Below are positions 45,853-56,900 of a DNA stretch of 64,000 bases, piece after piece. The notes beneath the pieces were generated by a model. That model saw only the letters and a list, made by a program, of their open reading frames with translations, was not told the DNA's origin and ran no database searches. The DNA comes from Desulfobulbus propionicus. Lineage in GTDB: Bacteria; Desulfobacterota; Desulfobulbia; Desulfobulbales; Desulfobulbaceae. The stretch is from contig PDTD01000015.1 in NCBI GenBank assembly GCA_002748755.1, positions 1 to 64,000 of the forward strand, given 5' to 3'. Made by a program: the position numbers and the translations under genes. The stretch's first letter is position 1. The number at the start of each line of letters is the position of its first letter.

Positions 45853-46265
45853 AACGCCTCTCTCTTGGTCACCACCTTGGTGGGAAACGGTAGTTTGTAA
45901 CTTGCAAGTTTGAGCGCCTCCACAGCCAGTTTCTCCGGAACCCCCTTCAATTCATAAAGTACTCTACCAGGCCTAATGGTCGCCACCCAGTATTCGGGAG
46001 ACCCTTTCCCCTTACCCATGCGTGTTTCTGCTGGCTTTTTGGTAATGGGCTTGTCAGGAAAAACACGTATCCAGAGCTTACCGCCACGTTTAATTTTTCT
46101 ATTGATGGTAATACGCGCAGCTTCTATATGCTGCGCCGTCATACGCCCACAACCTACAGCTTTGAGGGCATAATCTCCAAAAGATATATCAGAACCTCTA
46201 TATGCGGTCCCTCGCATCCTTCCTTTCTGTTGTTTTCTATGTTTTACTTTCCGTGGGCTTAACAT
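45849..46265 (-). CDS. rplP: 50S ribosomal protein L16
   Basis: A 138-residue L16 positioned near the A-site tRNA. It contains [40 protein letters not shown] and [20 protein letters not shown]. The arginine that is hydroxylated in E. coli (Arg81 in RMGKGKG) is present. The order rpsC-rplP-rpmC-rpsQ is standard. Confidence 0.97.
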   Translation of the reverse strand: MLSPRKVKHRKQQKGRMRGTAYRGSDISFGDYALKAVGCGRMTAQHIEAARITINRKIKRGGKLWIRVFPDKPITKKPAETRMGKGKGSPEYWVATIRPGRVLYELKGVPEKLAVEALKLASYKLPFPTKVVTKREAL

Positions 46266-46326
46266 GTTTTTACACCTCTTCTCCAGTATGAATCGGAAGG
46301 GCCAGTTTCGACATGGACATAACAGT

Positions 46327-46974
46327 CTAGTCTACCGCTGCTTCCTGCTCATGAAGTACCTCTCCTTTGAATATCCATACCTTGACACCAATAATACCGT
46401 AGGTGGTTTTGGCTTCAGCGGTCCCATAGTCAATATCGGCGCGCAGAGTGTGCAAGGGTACTCGTCCCTCCTTGAACCATTCGGTACGAGACATCTCAGC
46501 TCCTCCAAGTCGTCCGGAACAAGATATTTTAATACCTTGGACACCGAAGCGTAATGCAGAGTTTATGGCCTTTTTCATTGCCCGTCGGAAGGCAATACGA
46601 CGTTCAAGCTGCATGGCAATATTCTCAGCGACAAGCTGTGCATCAGCTTCAGGGCGACGTACTTCCTGTATTTCTATCAGGCAGGGTCTGCCAAACTTTT
46701 GCTCAAGATCCTTTTTCAGGCTCTCTATTTCTGCGCCTTTCTTACCTATGACAATCCCCGGTCTGGCAGTAAAAAGTTTGACTTTGATTTTTTCACCGGT
46801 TCGTTCAATCACAACTCGGGACACTCCCGCGTGATATAACCGTTTTTTTAAATATTTGCGAATAAGCTGATCTTGATGAAGATTACTCGCATAGTCCTTA
46901 TCCGCATACCAGATAGATTCCCAAGAGCGCGTTATATTTAACCGCAATCCTATGGGATTGACTTTTTGACCCAA
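46327..46974 (-). CDS. rpsC: 30S ribosomal protein S3
   Basis: A 215-residue S3 at the mRNA entry channel. It begins [20 protein letters not shown]; the KH domain has [20 protein letters not shown], and the C-terminal fold has [20 protein letters not shown] and [20 protein letters not shown]. The initiation codon appears to be TTG at 46974, preceded by GGAGGG, since no ATG exists nearby and the protein starts at the normal place. Confidence 0.96.
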   Translation of the reverse strand: MGQKVNPIGLRLNITRSWESIWYADKDYASNLHQDQLIRKYLKKRLYHAGVSRVVIERTGEKIKVKLFTARPGIVIGKKGAEIESLKKDLEQKFGRPCLIEIQEVRRPEADAQLVAENIAMQLERRIAFRRAMKKAINSALRFGVQGIKISCSGRLGGAEMSRTEWFKEGRVPLHTLRADIDYGTAEAKTTYGIIGVKVWIFKGEVLHEQEAAVD

Positions 46975-47028
46975 GATGCCCTCCGTTCTTTCTAACTTTA
47001 TTTCTCAGGATTGGTTAGAAAAATATTG

Positions 47029-47361
47029 TTAATTCTCATCAACAACAACAGTGATGTGACTTGTTCTTTTCAGTATTTTTGTGGCACGGCCTTGCGCTCT
47101 TGGACGAAAACGTTTGAGCATCGGGCCTCCATCTATGAATACTTTTTTGACGTACAGAGTATCCACATCAATGCTGTCGTTTTGATCAGCATTGGCTACC
47201 GCAGACTCTACAACTTTTTTCAGTATGCGGGCAGCTTTTTTAGGCATGAACCGCAGAGTTGTGATAGCACTCTCCACGTCCATACCCCGGATAACGTCAG
47301 CAACCAATCTCGCTTTCTGTGGTGAAATACGAATATATTTTGCGACGGCTTTCGTTTCCAT
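47029..47361 (-). CDS. rplV: 50S ribosomal protein L22
   Basis: A 110-residue L22 whose beta-hairpin lines the exit tunnel and affects macrolide response. It shows YIRISPQKARLVADVIRGMD, PKKAARILKKVVESAVANAD and PMLKRFRPRAQGRATKILKR. It is of normal length and lies between rpsS and rpsC. Confidence 0.97.
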   Translation of the reverse strand: METKAVAKYIRISPQKARLVADVIRGMDVESAITTLRFMPKKAARILKKVVESAVANADQNDSIDVDTLYVKKVFIDGGPMLKRFRPRAQGRATKILKRTSHITVVVDEN

Positions 47362-47395
47362 CGGTTAACTCCTTTGAGATCGGTATTGTCGTAAT

Positions 47396-47671
47396 TTATT
47401 TGCGACCTTTTTTATCAGCAGCGTGGCCATAGTAGGTTCTTGTTGGTGAAAATTCACCCAACTTATGTCCAACCATGTTCTCAGATACATAGACAGGGAT
47501 GAACTTTTTACCATTGTGAACGGCAAATGTCAGCCCAACCATATCAGGGGTAATGTCCGACCTTCGAGACCAGGTTTTGATAACTTTTCGGGAACCGGAT
47601 TCCTGAGCAGCGTTCACCTTTTTCATGAGATGATCATCGACAAACGGTCCTTTTTTTACTGAACGAGCCAT
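47396..47671 (-). CDS. rpsS: 30S ribosomal protein S19
   Basis: A 91-residue 30S head protein. It starts [20 protein letters not shown] and contains [20 protein letters not shown] and [20 protein letters not shown]. It is 17 nt after rplB. Confidence 0.97.
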   Translation of the reverse strand: MARSVKKGPFVDDHLMKKVNAAQESGSRKVIKTWSRRSDITPDMVGLTFAVHNGKKFIPVYVSENMVGHKLGEFSPTRTYYGHAADKKGRK

Positions 47672-47688
47672 TTCCGTCTCTCCTCTAA

Positions 47689-48510
47689 TTACTTACGTTT
47701 GGTGACAATGTCGCGATCAGAAGCTTTCTTCTTCCGAGTCTTGTACCCCTTGGTCGGCATACCCCAGGGTGACACGGGATGACGTCCACCGGAGCTTTTT
47801 CCTTCACCTCCACCCATGGGGTGGTCAACAGGGTTCATGGCTACGCCCCGTACAGAAGGCCTTCTTCCTTTCCATCGTTTTCTTCCCGCCTTGCCCAATT
47901 TTTGGCTACTGTATTCGCTGTTGCCAACTTGGCCTATGCAGGCCCGGCAATCTTTATGAAACTTGCGAACCTCACCTGAAGGCAGCTTAACAAGAACATA
48001 ATTTCCATCCTTGGCCATGAGCTGGGCAGAAGCTCCTGCTGAACGAACGAGCTGGGCTCCCTTACCAATCTTCATTTCAATGTTATGAATAATCGTACCA
48101 AGGGGAATATTTATCATCGGCAGACAATTTCCAGGTTTAATGTCCACATTATCACCTGCGACTATGGTATCTCCTACTGCTATACCGTTAGGTGCCAAAA
48201 TATAATTTTTTTCACCGTCTGCATAGGTGAGCAAAGCGATATGAGCAGATCTGTTGGGATCATATTCAATGGAAGTGACCTTTGCAGGAACCGTGGTTTT
48301 GTTTCTCTTCCAGTCAATCAACCGATATTTTCTTTTGTGTCCTCCACCTCGGTGGCGGGTTGTTATACGACCATAGTTATTTCGTCCACCGGATTTTTTC
48401 AGCGGCCTGAGTAGACTTTTTTCAGGTCCATTATCAGAGAGGTACTCCTGATGAACAGAAACATAATGACGTTTTCCAGGTGATGTCGGTTTATGGGTCT
48501 TAATTGCCAT
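47689..48510 (-). CDS. rplB: 50S ribosomal protein L2
   Basis: A 273-residue L2 near the peptidyl-transferase centre. It includes [40 protein letters not shown] and the C-terminal [20 protein letters not shown], with the conserved histidine of the peptidyl-transferase region. It follows rplW by 53 nt. Confidence 0.97.
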   Translation of the reverse strand: MAIKTHKPTSPGKRHYVSVHQEYLSDNGPEKSLLRPLKKSGGRNNYGRITTRHRGGGHKRKYRLIDWKRNKTTVPAKVTSIEYDPNRSAHIALLTYADGEKNYILAPNGIAVGDTIVAGDNVDIKPGNCLPMINIPLGTIIHNIEMKIGKGAQLVRSAGASAQLMAKDGNYVLVKLPSGEVRKFHKDCRACIGQVGNSEYSSQKLGKAGRKRWKGRRPSVRGVAMNPVDHPMGGGEGKSSGGRHPVSPWGMPTKGYKTRKKKASDRDIVTKRK

Positions 48511-48563
48511 TGTTTATCCTGTAATCTTGTATCTTCAGGGGGAAAATCCAGCGACTATTGTAA

Positions 48564-48854
48564 TCAAAGTTCATCGAGGAAATTAATTTCACCCTCGGAC
48601 AGAGTGACATATGCTTTTTTCCAATCGTTGGTTTTTCCTATAGACTTCAGACCTACGCGCTTCTTTTTTCCCCGCATTGAAGTAGTTCGCACGTCCGCTA
48701 CTTTGACATTAAATAGTTGTTCAACCGCTTGCTTAATTTCTATTTTATTAGCTGCCCTTGCAACTTTGAACGCGACGGTTCCCTGGGTTTCCTGCAACCG
48801 GCTGCTTTTCTCGGTCAGACAGGGTCCCTGTATGACTTCATAGAGTATTTTCAT
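48564..48854 (-). CDS. rplW: 50S ribosomal protein L23
   Basis: A 96-residue tunnel-exit protein, the docking site for trigger factor and SRP. It contains VIQGPCLTEKSSRLQETQGT, VAFKVARAANKIEIKQAVEQ and LFNVKVADVRTTSMRGKKKR. Its start overlaps the rplD end by 4 nt. Confidence 0.95.
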   Translation of the reverse strand: MKILYEVIQGPCLTEKSSRLQETQGTVAFKVARAANKIEIKQAVEQLFNVKVADVRTTSMRGKKKRVGLKSIGKTNDWKKAYVTLSEGEINFLDEL

Positions 48855-49474
48855 ACCAACAACCTCTCTTCAATCTTCTCAATGCTGTTTTGTACGAGCA
48901 TCAATTTCGAGTACTTCAATATATCATATACGTTGAGGCCGGCAACAGGGAGAACTTTGTAACCGATTGCATTCCTGCAAGACTTGGCGGCAGTTTCATC
49001 ATTATCCATGGTAATCACCAGGCAATCATCAAACTGGAAATTATGCATAACAGCAACAAAATCCTTGGTTTTGATTTCTTTTAATCCCAAATCATTGACA
49101 ACAACGAGATTGTTTTCCTTCAATCGAGTGCTTAAGGCCATTTTTAGCGCAAGACGTTTGACCTTTTTAGGCATGGAATAGCTGTAATCTCTCGGCTTTG
49201 GGCCAAAAACTGTACCTCCGCCTCGCCATACCGGGGAGCTTTTGGTGCCGGAGCGCGCACGTCCTGTACCCTTTTGCCGCCAAGGTTTGGCTCCCCCGCC
49301 ACGCACCTCACTACGGTTTTTCGTGGAAGCATTCCCCGTACGTCTGTTGGCTCTTTGCATGCAAACAACCTCGTGCAAAATGCCAGTATTAACCTCTACT
49401 GCAAACAGATCTTCGTTGAGTTCAATTTCTCCCACTTTCTCTGCCTGATTATTTACAACATCACATACTGCCAT
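48851..49474 (-). CDS. rplD: 50S ribosomal protein L4
   Basis: A 207-residue L4, which in E. coli also represses its own S10 operon. The tunnel loop region reads NRRTGNASTKNRSEVRGGGA, KPWRQKGTGRARSGTKSSPV and WRGGGTVFGPKPRDYSYSMP. The C-terminal Rossmann-like part is complete. It overlaps rplW by 4 nt. Confidence 0.96.
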   Translation of the reverse strand: MAVCDVVNNQAEKVGEIELNEDLFAVEVNTGILHEVVCMQRANRRTGNASTKNRSEVRGGGAKPWRQKGTGRARSGTKSSPVWRGGGTVFGPKPRDYSYSMPKKVKRLALKMALSTRLKENNLVVVNDLGLKEIKTKDFVAVMHNFQFDDCLVITMDNDETAAKSCRNAIGYKVLPVAGLNVYDILKYSKLMLVQNSIEKIEERLLV

Positions 49475-49501
49475 GAGTATCTCCTTACGAGCAGCCTTGG
49501 G

Positions 49502-50134
49502 TTATGCTTTAGTATAAATACGTAACAAACCGTTTTTAGCACCAGGCACCGTACCTTTCAGCAAGATAACATTATCCTCTTTCCTGATGTCAACAATAGT
49601 GAGATTTTTCTGTGTAACCAGAACATCACCCATATGGCCCGGAAGTTTTTTCCCCTTCACAACACGAGCAGGCCATGCACTGCAGCCAATGGATCCTGGC
49701 GCTCGATGAAATCCAGAACCATGGGAGGCTTTCCCACCCGCAAAGCCATGCCTTTTCATGACCCCTTGATACCCTCGACCTTTCGACTTACCGGAAACGT
49801 CGACGAAATCACCTACATTGAGCACCTCACTAGCGGTAATTTGCTGGCCAAGTTCGTACGCTTCTGGATCAGTAACCCGAAACTCCTTGATATGATAAAA
49901 CCCTTGCCCGCCGGCTCGCTTGAAATGTCCTGCCTCCGGTTTATTTATTCGGGCTGCCTTTTTCTCTAGAAACCCAACCTGTATGGCGTTGTACCCTTCT
50001 TTAGCGGTAGTCTTTTTCTGCAGAATCGTACATGGACCAGCTTCGACAACAGTAACAGGTATGGACCTCCCGTGTTCATCATACACCCGTGTCATCCCAA
50101 TCTTTCGGCCCAGAATTCCTTTTGTCTTCGACAT
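49502..50134 (-). CDS. rplC: 50S ribosomal protein L3
   Basis: A 210-residue L3 beginning MSKTKGILGRKIGMTRVYDE, the normal N-terminus, from the ATG at 50134; an in-frame TTG six codons earlier is not supported. It contains GRGYQGVMKRHGFAGGKASH and GSGFHRAPGSIGCSAWPARV, with the glutamine that is methylated in E. coli replaced by a Ala/Trp-type context. It follows rpsJ by 77 nt. Confidence 0.94.
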   Translation of the reverse strand: MSKTKGILGRKIGMTRVYDEHGRSIPVTVVEAGPCTILQKKTTAKEGYNAIQVGFLEKKAARINKPEAGHFKRAGGQGFYHIKEFRVTDPEAYELGQQITASEVLNVGDFVDVSGKSKGRGYQGVMKRHGFAGGKASHGSGFHRAPGSIGCSAWPARVVKGKKLPGHMGDVLVTQKNLTIVDIRKEDNVILLKGTVPGAKNGLLRIYTKA

Positions 50135-50211
50135 TTTTCTACCCGTATTCAATTAATCACTCGTGGATAAAATATTACTTTTTTCTGCTTTTAACCTTGC
50201 GCCCAGATCCC

Positions 50212-50526
50212 TTAAGGAAGCTTAATCTCAACGTCAACACCAGCTGAGAGTTCCAGCTTCATCAAGGCATCAATGGTTTGCTGGGTTGGTTCAAGGATGT
50301 CCAGCAGTCTTCTGTGGGTTCTCATTTCAAACTGCTCTCTGGACTTTTTATCTACATGAGGAGAACGAAGGACAGTATATTTATTGGTACTGGTTGGCAG
50401 AGGAATCGGTCCAGCTATAGTTGCACCGGTTCTTCTTGCAGTTTCGACAATTTCTCTGGTTGAAAGGTCAAGTAATTTATGGTCGTAACCCTTCAGTCTA
50501 ATACGGATCTTATCAGCAGGAATCAT
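50212..50526 (-). CDS. rpsJ: 30S ribosomal protein S10
   Basis: A 104-residue S10, also the NusE partner in antitermination. It shows [40 protein letters not shown] and [20 protein letters not shown]. It normally follows tuf; here only a tuf remnant precedes it, ending 10 nt before the rpsJ start, so rpsJ must be read through from fusA or from a promoter in the remnant. Confidence 0.96.
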   Translation of the reverse strand: MIPADKIRIRLKGYDHKLLDLSTREIVETARRTGATIAGPIPLPTSTNKYTVLRSPHVDKKSREQFEMRTHRRLLDILEPTQQTIDALMKLELSAGVDVEIKLP

Positions 50527-50536
50527 TGTACTCCTC

Positions 50537-50730
50537 TTATTCGATAATTTCGCTGATCACACCAGTACCAACGGTTCGTCCACCTTCACGAATAGCGAAA
50601 CCAAGTTCTTTTTCCATGGCAATGGAGTGATCAATTCGCCTGTGATAAGCTCGTTATCACCTGGCATAACCATTTCTATTCCGTCCGCCAGCGCAAACAA
50701 TACTGTTCCATCAGTAACTCTGAAGTATAA
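50537..50730 (-). pseudogene. tuf: tuf (EF-Tu) 3' remnant
   Basis: Between fusA and rpsJ, where tufA belongs, only the last ~64 codons of an EF-Tu gene remain. The first section reads YFRVTDGTVLFALADGIEMV then MPGDN, matching the EF-Tu domain 3 [25 protein letters not shown]. After a one-base deletion near 50632-50636 the frame changes to [20 protein letters not shown] then GVISEIIE and a stop at 50537. A stop codon at 50731 and only 47 bp to the fusA end mean domains 1, 2 and most of 3 are deleted. The intact EF-Tu gene must be elsewhere. Confidence 0.88.
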
Positions 50731-50776
50731 CTAAGCTCGGTTTCAATTAAAAAATGGCGTCTGCTCTGTGAACCCA

Positions 50777-52858
50777 TCATACGCCCCGTATTGCTTGGGT
50801 GATCTCTTCAGCTTTTTTCTGAGGAACTTCTGTAAATTCTGCAAACTGCATGCTAAAAACTGCCCTGCCCTGGGTCGCCGATCTAAGATCAGTAGAATAG
50901 CCAAACATTTCGGCCAAGGGGGCTTTGGCCTGAATAACCTGTCTGTCTTTTTCCACCTCAACACCCGAAACCTGCGCTCGTTTTTTGTTGAGATCATTGA
51001 TAACATCGCCCAGATATTCTTCGGGTGTTACCACCTCAAGCAACATAACCGGTTCAAGCAGCTTGGGATCGCCTTCCTGAGCTGCCGCACGGCATGCCAT
51101 AGTAGAAGCGACACCGAAAGCCATTTCCGTGGACCGTTCCTCATCATAAGAACCACCGACCAGATGCGCCTCTACATCAATAACCGGATACCCTATGATT
51201 GGACCGGAATCCAAACTGTCCAATACCCCTTTCTTGATAGCCTCGACATATTGGTCGGGGATTGTTTTGTCATCAATCGCAGAATGAAAGCTTGTGCCAC
51301 TACCTGCTGGAGCCGGGCGTAATTCAAGCTCGACATGCCCATACTGCTCTTTGCCCGTTACAAGGGTTTCAAATCGGCCAACGCCAGTACCAGTTTTGGT
51401 AACAGTTTCTCTGTAGGCTACCTGTGGTTTACCGATATTCGCCGAGACCTTGAACTCTCGAATCAGCCTGTCCACCACAATTTCAAGGTGTAATTCACCC
51501 ATACCGGAAATAATCGTCTGTCCGGTATCTTCATTCACCGTAACCTTAAAACTGGGATCTTCTTTCATGACCTTATCCAGGCTTTCTGATAGTTTTGCCT
51601 CGTCCGCCTTCGTTTTGGGCTCAATGGCTATTCCTATCACAGGTTCAGGAAAGGTCATTTCTTCCAGGACTATAAAATCTCCATTAGCACACAGCGTATC
51701 ACCGGTGGTGGTCCATTTGAGACCGACCACGGCCCCAATATCTCCCGCCTGTAAGGCTGTGACCTCTTCACGTTTATTAGCATGTAACTTCAATAGCTTG
51801 GATATTTTTTCCGTTTTTCTTTTCAAGGGGTTAAACATTTTCTCACCAACCTTGAAAATTCCGGAATACACCCTAATAAAGGCAAGGCTACCCACATAGG
51901 AATCAGACTGCAGCTTAAAAACCAGACCGCAGAACTTTTCACTCCCTACAGGTTGCCGGATAAGAGGCACACCTTTCTTATCCTTCCCCTCAATCGGGGG
52001 AACATCTATGGGTGAGGGCAGATACCAGTTGATGGCATCAAGTAAAGGTTGTACCCCTTTGTTCTTAAACGCCGATCCACACAAAACTGGGACAATCTGC
52101 CGGTTGAGCGCCGCTTTTCTCAGTGCTGCGCGCAGTTCACCAGATGTAATCTCTTGATCATCTATATATTTTTCCATGATCTCCTCATCGAAGTCGGCCA
52201 ACTTCTCGAGGAGTATCATCTTGGCGGCCGATGATTCGCCTACTAATTCATTAGGAATGGGCTCTTCAAAGACGTCCATCCCCAAAGAGTCCTCATCAAA
52301 GGTCAGTAGCCTCTCTTCAACGAGATCAATGATACCACGGAAAGTATCTTCGCTCCCGACAGGCAGGGTAACTGCCACTGGGTCGGCCCCTAGCCGCTGA
52401 CGCATCTGGTCTAGGCAGCGCTCAAAGGAAGCCCCGACCCGGTCCATCTTATTAACAAAGGCAATCCTAGGGACCTCGTATCGATCAGCCTGTCTCCACA
52501 CCGTCTCAGACTGAGGTTCCACTCCCCCTACAGCACAAAAAACAGCAACAACACCGTCCAGGACTCTCAAGCTACGCTCGACTTCAACCGTAAAATCTAC
52601 ATGGCCGGGCGTATCTATGATATTTATGACAACATCTTTCCAATGACAAGTCGTTGCAGCAGAGGTAATGGTAATACCGCGCTCTTGTTCTTGCTCCATC
52701 CAGTCCATAACCGCAGTGCCGTCATGAACTTCGCCGATTTTATGAGACTTACCTGTATAAAAGAGTATACGTTCAGTGGTTGTGGTTTTTCCCGCATCTA
52801 TATGCGCCATAATACCGATATTGCGCACGTTCGATAACGTATCCGAACCAGCCACCAT
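50777..52858 (-). CDS. fusA: elongation factor G
   Basis: A 693-residue translocase GTPase. The G1 motif is [21 protein letters not shown]3 is [20 protein letters not shown] and G4 is NKMDR. Domains II to V follow in order, with domain IV containing [20 protein letters not shown] and [20 protein letters not shown], and the C-terminus [16 protein letters not shown]. Length is standard and the ATG follows AGGAGA. It lies 121 nt after rpsG. The gene normally downstream, tuf, is a remnant. Confidence 0.97.
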   Translation of the reverse strand: MVAGSDTLSNVRNIGIMAHIDAGKTTTTERILFYTGKSHKIGEVHDGTAVMDWMEQEQERGITITSAATTCHWKDVVINIIDTPGHVDFTVEVERSLRVLDGVVAVFCAVGGVEPQSETVWRQADRYEVPRIAFVNKMDRVGASFERCLDQMRQRLGADPVAVTLPVGSEDTFRGIIDLVEERLLTFDEDSLGMDVFEEPIPNELVGESSAAKMILLEKLADFDEEIMEKYIDDQEITSGELRAALRKAALNRQIVPVLCGSAFKNKGVQPLLDAINWYLPSPIDVPPIEGKDKKGVPLIRQPVGSEKFCGLVFKLQSDSYVGSLAFIRVYSGIFKVGEKMFNPLKRKTEKISKLLKLHANKREEVTALQAGDIGAVVGLKWTTTGDTLCANGDFIVLEEMTFPEPVIGIAIEPKTKADEAKLSESLDKVMKEDPSFKVTVNEDTGQTIISGMGELHLEIVVDRLIREFKVSANIGKPQVAYRETVTKTGTGVGRFETLVTGKEQYGHVELELRPAPAGSGTSFHSAIDDKTIPDQYVEAIKKGVLDSLDSGPIIGYPVIDVEAHLVGGSYDEERSTEMAFGVASTMACRAAAQEGDPKLLEPVMLLEVVTPEEYLGDVINDLNKKRAQVSGVEVEKDRQVIQAKAPLAEMFGYSTDLRSATQGRAVFSMQFAEFTEVPQKKAEEITQAIRGV

Positions 52859-52979
52859 GTTCTCCTGTTCTCGTACTTCTCATTTTCTCGGTTGCAATAC
52901 CCAAGAAAAATTTTTCGTTATTACAACAGCTGCTCATCTCTGTCAATACTTATACTATCCACAGCTGTATTTTTTCCAA

Positions 52980-53453
52980 CTACCAACGATAATGGGCAAA
53001 AGCCTTATTTGCTTCCGCCATTTTATGGGTATCATCTTTTTTCTTCACCGATGCGCCCCTACTATTGAAAGCGTCAAGCAGTTCAGCGGCCAGCTTTTCT
53101 GCCATCGACCTGCCCGATCTCTTCTGCGCAAAGCCAATAATCCAACGAATGGCCAGCGCATTTCTTCTTTCAGGGCGGACCTCAACCGGTACCTGATAGG
53201 TCGCACCACCAACACGACGGCTTTTAACCTCTATACGGGGTCGTACTTTCTCCATGGCTTCTTCAAATACCACCAAGGGTTCCTGATCGGTGACCTTCTT
53301 TGCTAGGATATCCATAGCCCCATAGAAGATACTCCTGGCGGTATTCTTTTTTCCATTCTGCATCAGACCGTTGGTAAACTTTGACACCAACACGGAGTTG
53401 TACCGTGGATCTGGGTTTATCGGACGCTTATCTAATAATTTTTTTCTTGGCAT
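52980..53453 (-). CDS. rpsG: 30S ribosomal protein S7
   Basis: A 157-residue S7, a primary binder of the 30S head and the usual repressor of str operons. It contains [40 protein letters not shown] and [20 protein letters not shown]. The length is the short standard form. It follows rpsL by 30 nt. Confidence 0.97.
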   Translation of the reverse strand: MPRKKLLDKRPINPDPRYNSVLVSKFTNGLMQNGKKNTARSIFYGAMDILAKKVTDQEPLVVFEEAMEKVRPRIEVKSRRVGGATYQVPVEVRPERRNALAIRWIIGFAQKRSGRSMAEKLAAELLDAFNSRGASVKKKDDTHKMAEANKAFAHYRW

Positions 53454-53483
53454 AATATTTCCTGTGGTGCCTGTAACAGAGAA

Positions 53484-53855
53484 TTACTTCGGCCTTTTTG
53501 CTCCATATTTAGACCGACCCTGACGACGATCATTAACGCCCAAAGCATCCAGGGTACCACGTACAATATGATAACGCACACCGGGAAGATCCTTGACACG
53601 ACCACCACGAATCAGCACAACGGAGTGTTCCTGAAGATTATGACCGATGCCGGGAATATATGAGGTAACCTCAATCCCGTTTGTTAACCGCACCCTTGCT
53701 ACCTTACGTAGAGCTGAGTTAGGCTTTTTAGGCGTCGTGGTGTATACACGCACGCAGACCCCGCGCTTTTGAGGGCAATTCTGTAAAGCCGGCGTATTCG
53801 ATCTTTTGGTGATTTTTTTTCGTCTTTTGCGGACGAGCTGATTAATTGTGGGCAT
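53484..53855 (-). CDS. rpsL: 30S ribosomal protein S12
   Basis: A 123-residue decoding-centre protein. The streptomycin loops are wild type: [20 protein letters not shown] (Lys at the position of E. coli Lys42) and [20 protein letters not shown] (Lys87 region). It is followed by rpsG and preceded by a promoter-like sequence in the gap after rpoC. Confidence 0.97.
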   Translation of the reverse strand: MPTINQLVRKRRKKITKRSNTPALQNCPQKRGVCVRVYTTTPKKPNSALRKVARVRLTNGIEVTSYIPGIGHNLQEHSVVLIRGGRVKDLPGVRYHIVRGTLDALGVNDRRQGRSKYGAKRPK

Positions 53856-53924
53856 TCAAACCACTCCTTTACAAAATAGTCAATCATGCGTCAATAAGGT
53901 TGTAAATGAGCACGAAAGGTTCGA

Positions 53925-53953
53925 TATTTAAACTATATCATCAAAAAGGTCAA
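53925..53953 (-). promoter_or_regulatory. rpsL: possible str-operon promoter upstream of rpsL
   Basis: On the minus strand TTGACC (53948-53953) and TAAATA (53925-53930) are 17 bp apart, 70 nt before the rpsL start, in the 110-bp gap after rpoC. The -10 match is moderate. Confidence 0.45.
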
Positions 53954-53965
53954 GTTAAAATTTTA

Positions 53966-56900
53966 TCAATTCTCCTTGGTGATCCTGTACCGAGACAAAC
54001 CAGTGCCAGCCGATATCAACCGACCCATGATGACGTTTTCCTTCAAACCGGAAAGATCGTCTATCTTTCCAGCCATGGCTGCGTTGGTAAGAACCTTGGT
54101 TGTTTCCTGGAAAGAAGCGGCTGAAATAAATGAATCCGTCGACAATGACGCCTTGGTCACCCCGAGGAGTAACGATTCTGCACTTGCAGGCTGCAGCCCG
54201 CCCATGGCCAATAATCGCTCATTTTCCTCCTGAAATTTCCACCATTCGACCTGCTGCTCGAGCATAAAGACCGAGTCGCCGGGATCAGTAATCCGAACCC
54301 TTTTCAGCATCTGGCGAACAATAGTTTCAATATGCTTGTCATTGATTCGAACGCCCTGCAGTCGATAAACTTCCTGGATCTCGTTTACCAAAAACCTGGC
54401 CAGCTCTTCAGAGCCAAGCACCCGAAGGATATCATTGGGAAGAACAGCGCCCTCCATAAGCCGTTCACCAGCCTGAACCAGGTCTCCTTCGTGCACGGTT
54501 ATATGTTTAGCTTTGGGAACAAGGTACTCCTTTGGCTCACCAGTTTCCGGGGTTACGACTATTCGTCGTTTTCCTTTCAGATCCTTGCCAAAGCTTACCA
54601 AGCCGTCAATTTCACTGATAACAGCCTGTTCTTTAGGCTTACGTACTTCAAACAGTTCCGCCACCCTGGGAAGGCCACCCGTAATATCCTTGGTCTTGGT
54701 AGTTTCGCGTGGAATCTTGGCCACCACGGTACCAGGAGTAATTATTTCATGCTCATCAACGGTGATAATTGACCCCACTGGAAGCGGATACCGGGCAGCC
54801 TGATCCGTGCTCTCCAGTTTCACTGTTCTGCCCCTCTCATCTTTTATAGAAATTCTGGGGTTAATCTGCTTGCTTGATGTACTGGTTGTGATCACCTTGC
54901 TTGCCTTGCCGGTAATTTGATCGACCCGTTCCTGCATGGACTCGCCTTCAAGAACATCACCGTATTTCACCTTACCACCGACCTCTGCCACGATCGGTAT
55001 GGAAAAGGCATCCCAATCGGCGATAACGCTCCCTGGGTCGATGGTTGCACCTTCCTCGATTCGCAAGACAGCACCATAGGGGACAGGAAATCGCTCTCGA
55101 TCAACGCCTTGGCTATCAAGAACAGAGATTTCTGCATTCCTATTCATAACCACAAGGAACCCCTCATTGTTGACAACAGAATGCAGGTTTTTGCACTGAA
55201 CCCGGCCACCACGCTGGGTTCTGATTTCGGCCTGCTCCACAGCTCTGCTCGCCGTACCGCCAATATGAAAGGTCCGCATAGTGAGCTGAGTTCCAGGCTC
55301 ACCAATAGACTGGGCCGCGATAATACCAACAGCCTCCCCTATATTTACCATGTGGCCACGACCGAGATCACGCCCATAACACATGGCACAGACACCACGC
55401 TTGGCTTCACAAGTTAACACAGAGCGGATCATCACCTGATCAACCCCTGCCGCCTCAATGGCGTCCACCTTATCTTCGGTGATCTCCTCATCCATTTCAA
55501 CCAGAATTTCACCGCTATGTGGATCAACCACATCCTCCAGTGCGACACGCCCCAGTATGCGTTCACCGATCCTGACAATAACCTCACCGCCCTCGACCAG
55601 TGGTTCGGCCTTCACACCGCGCATGGTTCCGCAGTCTTTTTGAACAATGGTGGAATCCTGGGCCACATCCACTAACCTTCTCGTCAAATAACCGGAGTTA
55701 GCGGTTTTAAGAGCAGTATCGGCCAGTCCCTTACGTGCCCCATGGGTGGAAATAAAATATTCCAGGACATTGAGTCCTTCGCGAAAATTCGCTTTAATGG
55801 GGGTCTCGATAATCTCTCCGGAAGGCTTGGCCATTAAGCCTCGCATACCTGCCAACTGTCGGATCTGATCTTTGGAACCACGTGCTCCTGAATCCGCCAT
55901 GATATAAACAGCGTTGAAGCTTTTGAGTTCCTCGACTTGGCCATTCTTATTGGGAGTGTACTCGACCGCCATCTCATCCATCATTTCTTTGGTGATTTTT
56001 TCGGTGGCTTTCGACCAAATATCAATAATTTTATTGTACTTTTCACCATCTGTAATCAGGCCGTCACTATACTGCTGATCAACTTCCGCCGCCTCTTTCT
56101 CTGCATCTTCAACAAATTCCTCCTTCCGTACAGGTATTTTCATATCGTTGATGCAGATCGAAATTCCTGCCAGGGTGGCGTACTCATACCCAAGGTCCTT
56201 CAAACGATCCGCCAATAAGACTGTTTCCTTGGTTCCTGCATGTCGGTAGGTATAATCTATCAAAAAAGCGAGTTCTTTTTTCGCAAGTTCTTTGTTGACC
56301 AGAGAAAACGGTACCCCGTCTGGGAGAAGCTCGCCGACGATAACCCGCCCAACGGTGGTGTCCACCATTTTCCCTTTGATACGAGCCTGAATTTTTGCCT
56401 GAAGGTGCACGGCACCGTTATCGTAGGCTATCCGGACTTCGCCCGGAGAACTGAACCGGGTGTCTTCGCCGACCACACCAAGCTTTTGGCGGGTCATGTA
56501 ATAGAGTCCCAAAACAATATCCTGACTGGGGATAATAATAGGTCCGCCGTTGGCTGGGCTGAGAATATTGTTGGTGGACATCATTAACACCCGTGCTTCG
56601 ACCTGGGCCTCGACAGAAAGCGGGACATGCACTGCCATCTGATCACCGTCAAAGTCTGCATTAAAGGCGGCGCAGACCAGAGGATGCAGCTGGATAGCCT
56701 TGCCTTCGATAAGTACGACCTCAAAGGCCTGCATGCCAAGGCGGTGAAGAGTAGGAGCACGATTGAGAATGACGGGATACTCACGAACTATATCATCAAG
56801 GACATCCCATACCTCCTTGGCGCCCTTTTCCACCATTTTGCGGGCACTTTTAATGGTAGAAACATAATTCTTATGTTCCAACCGGTTGTAAATAAAAGGC

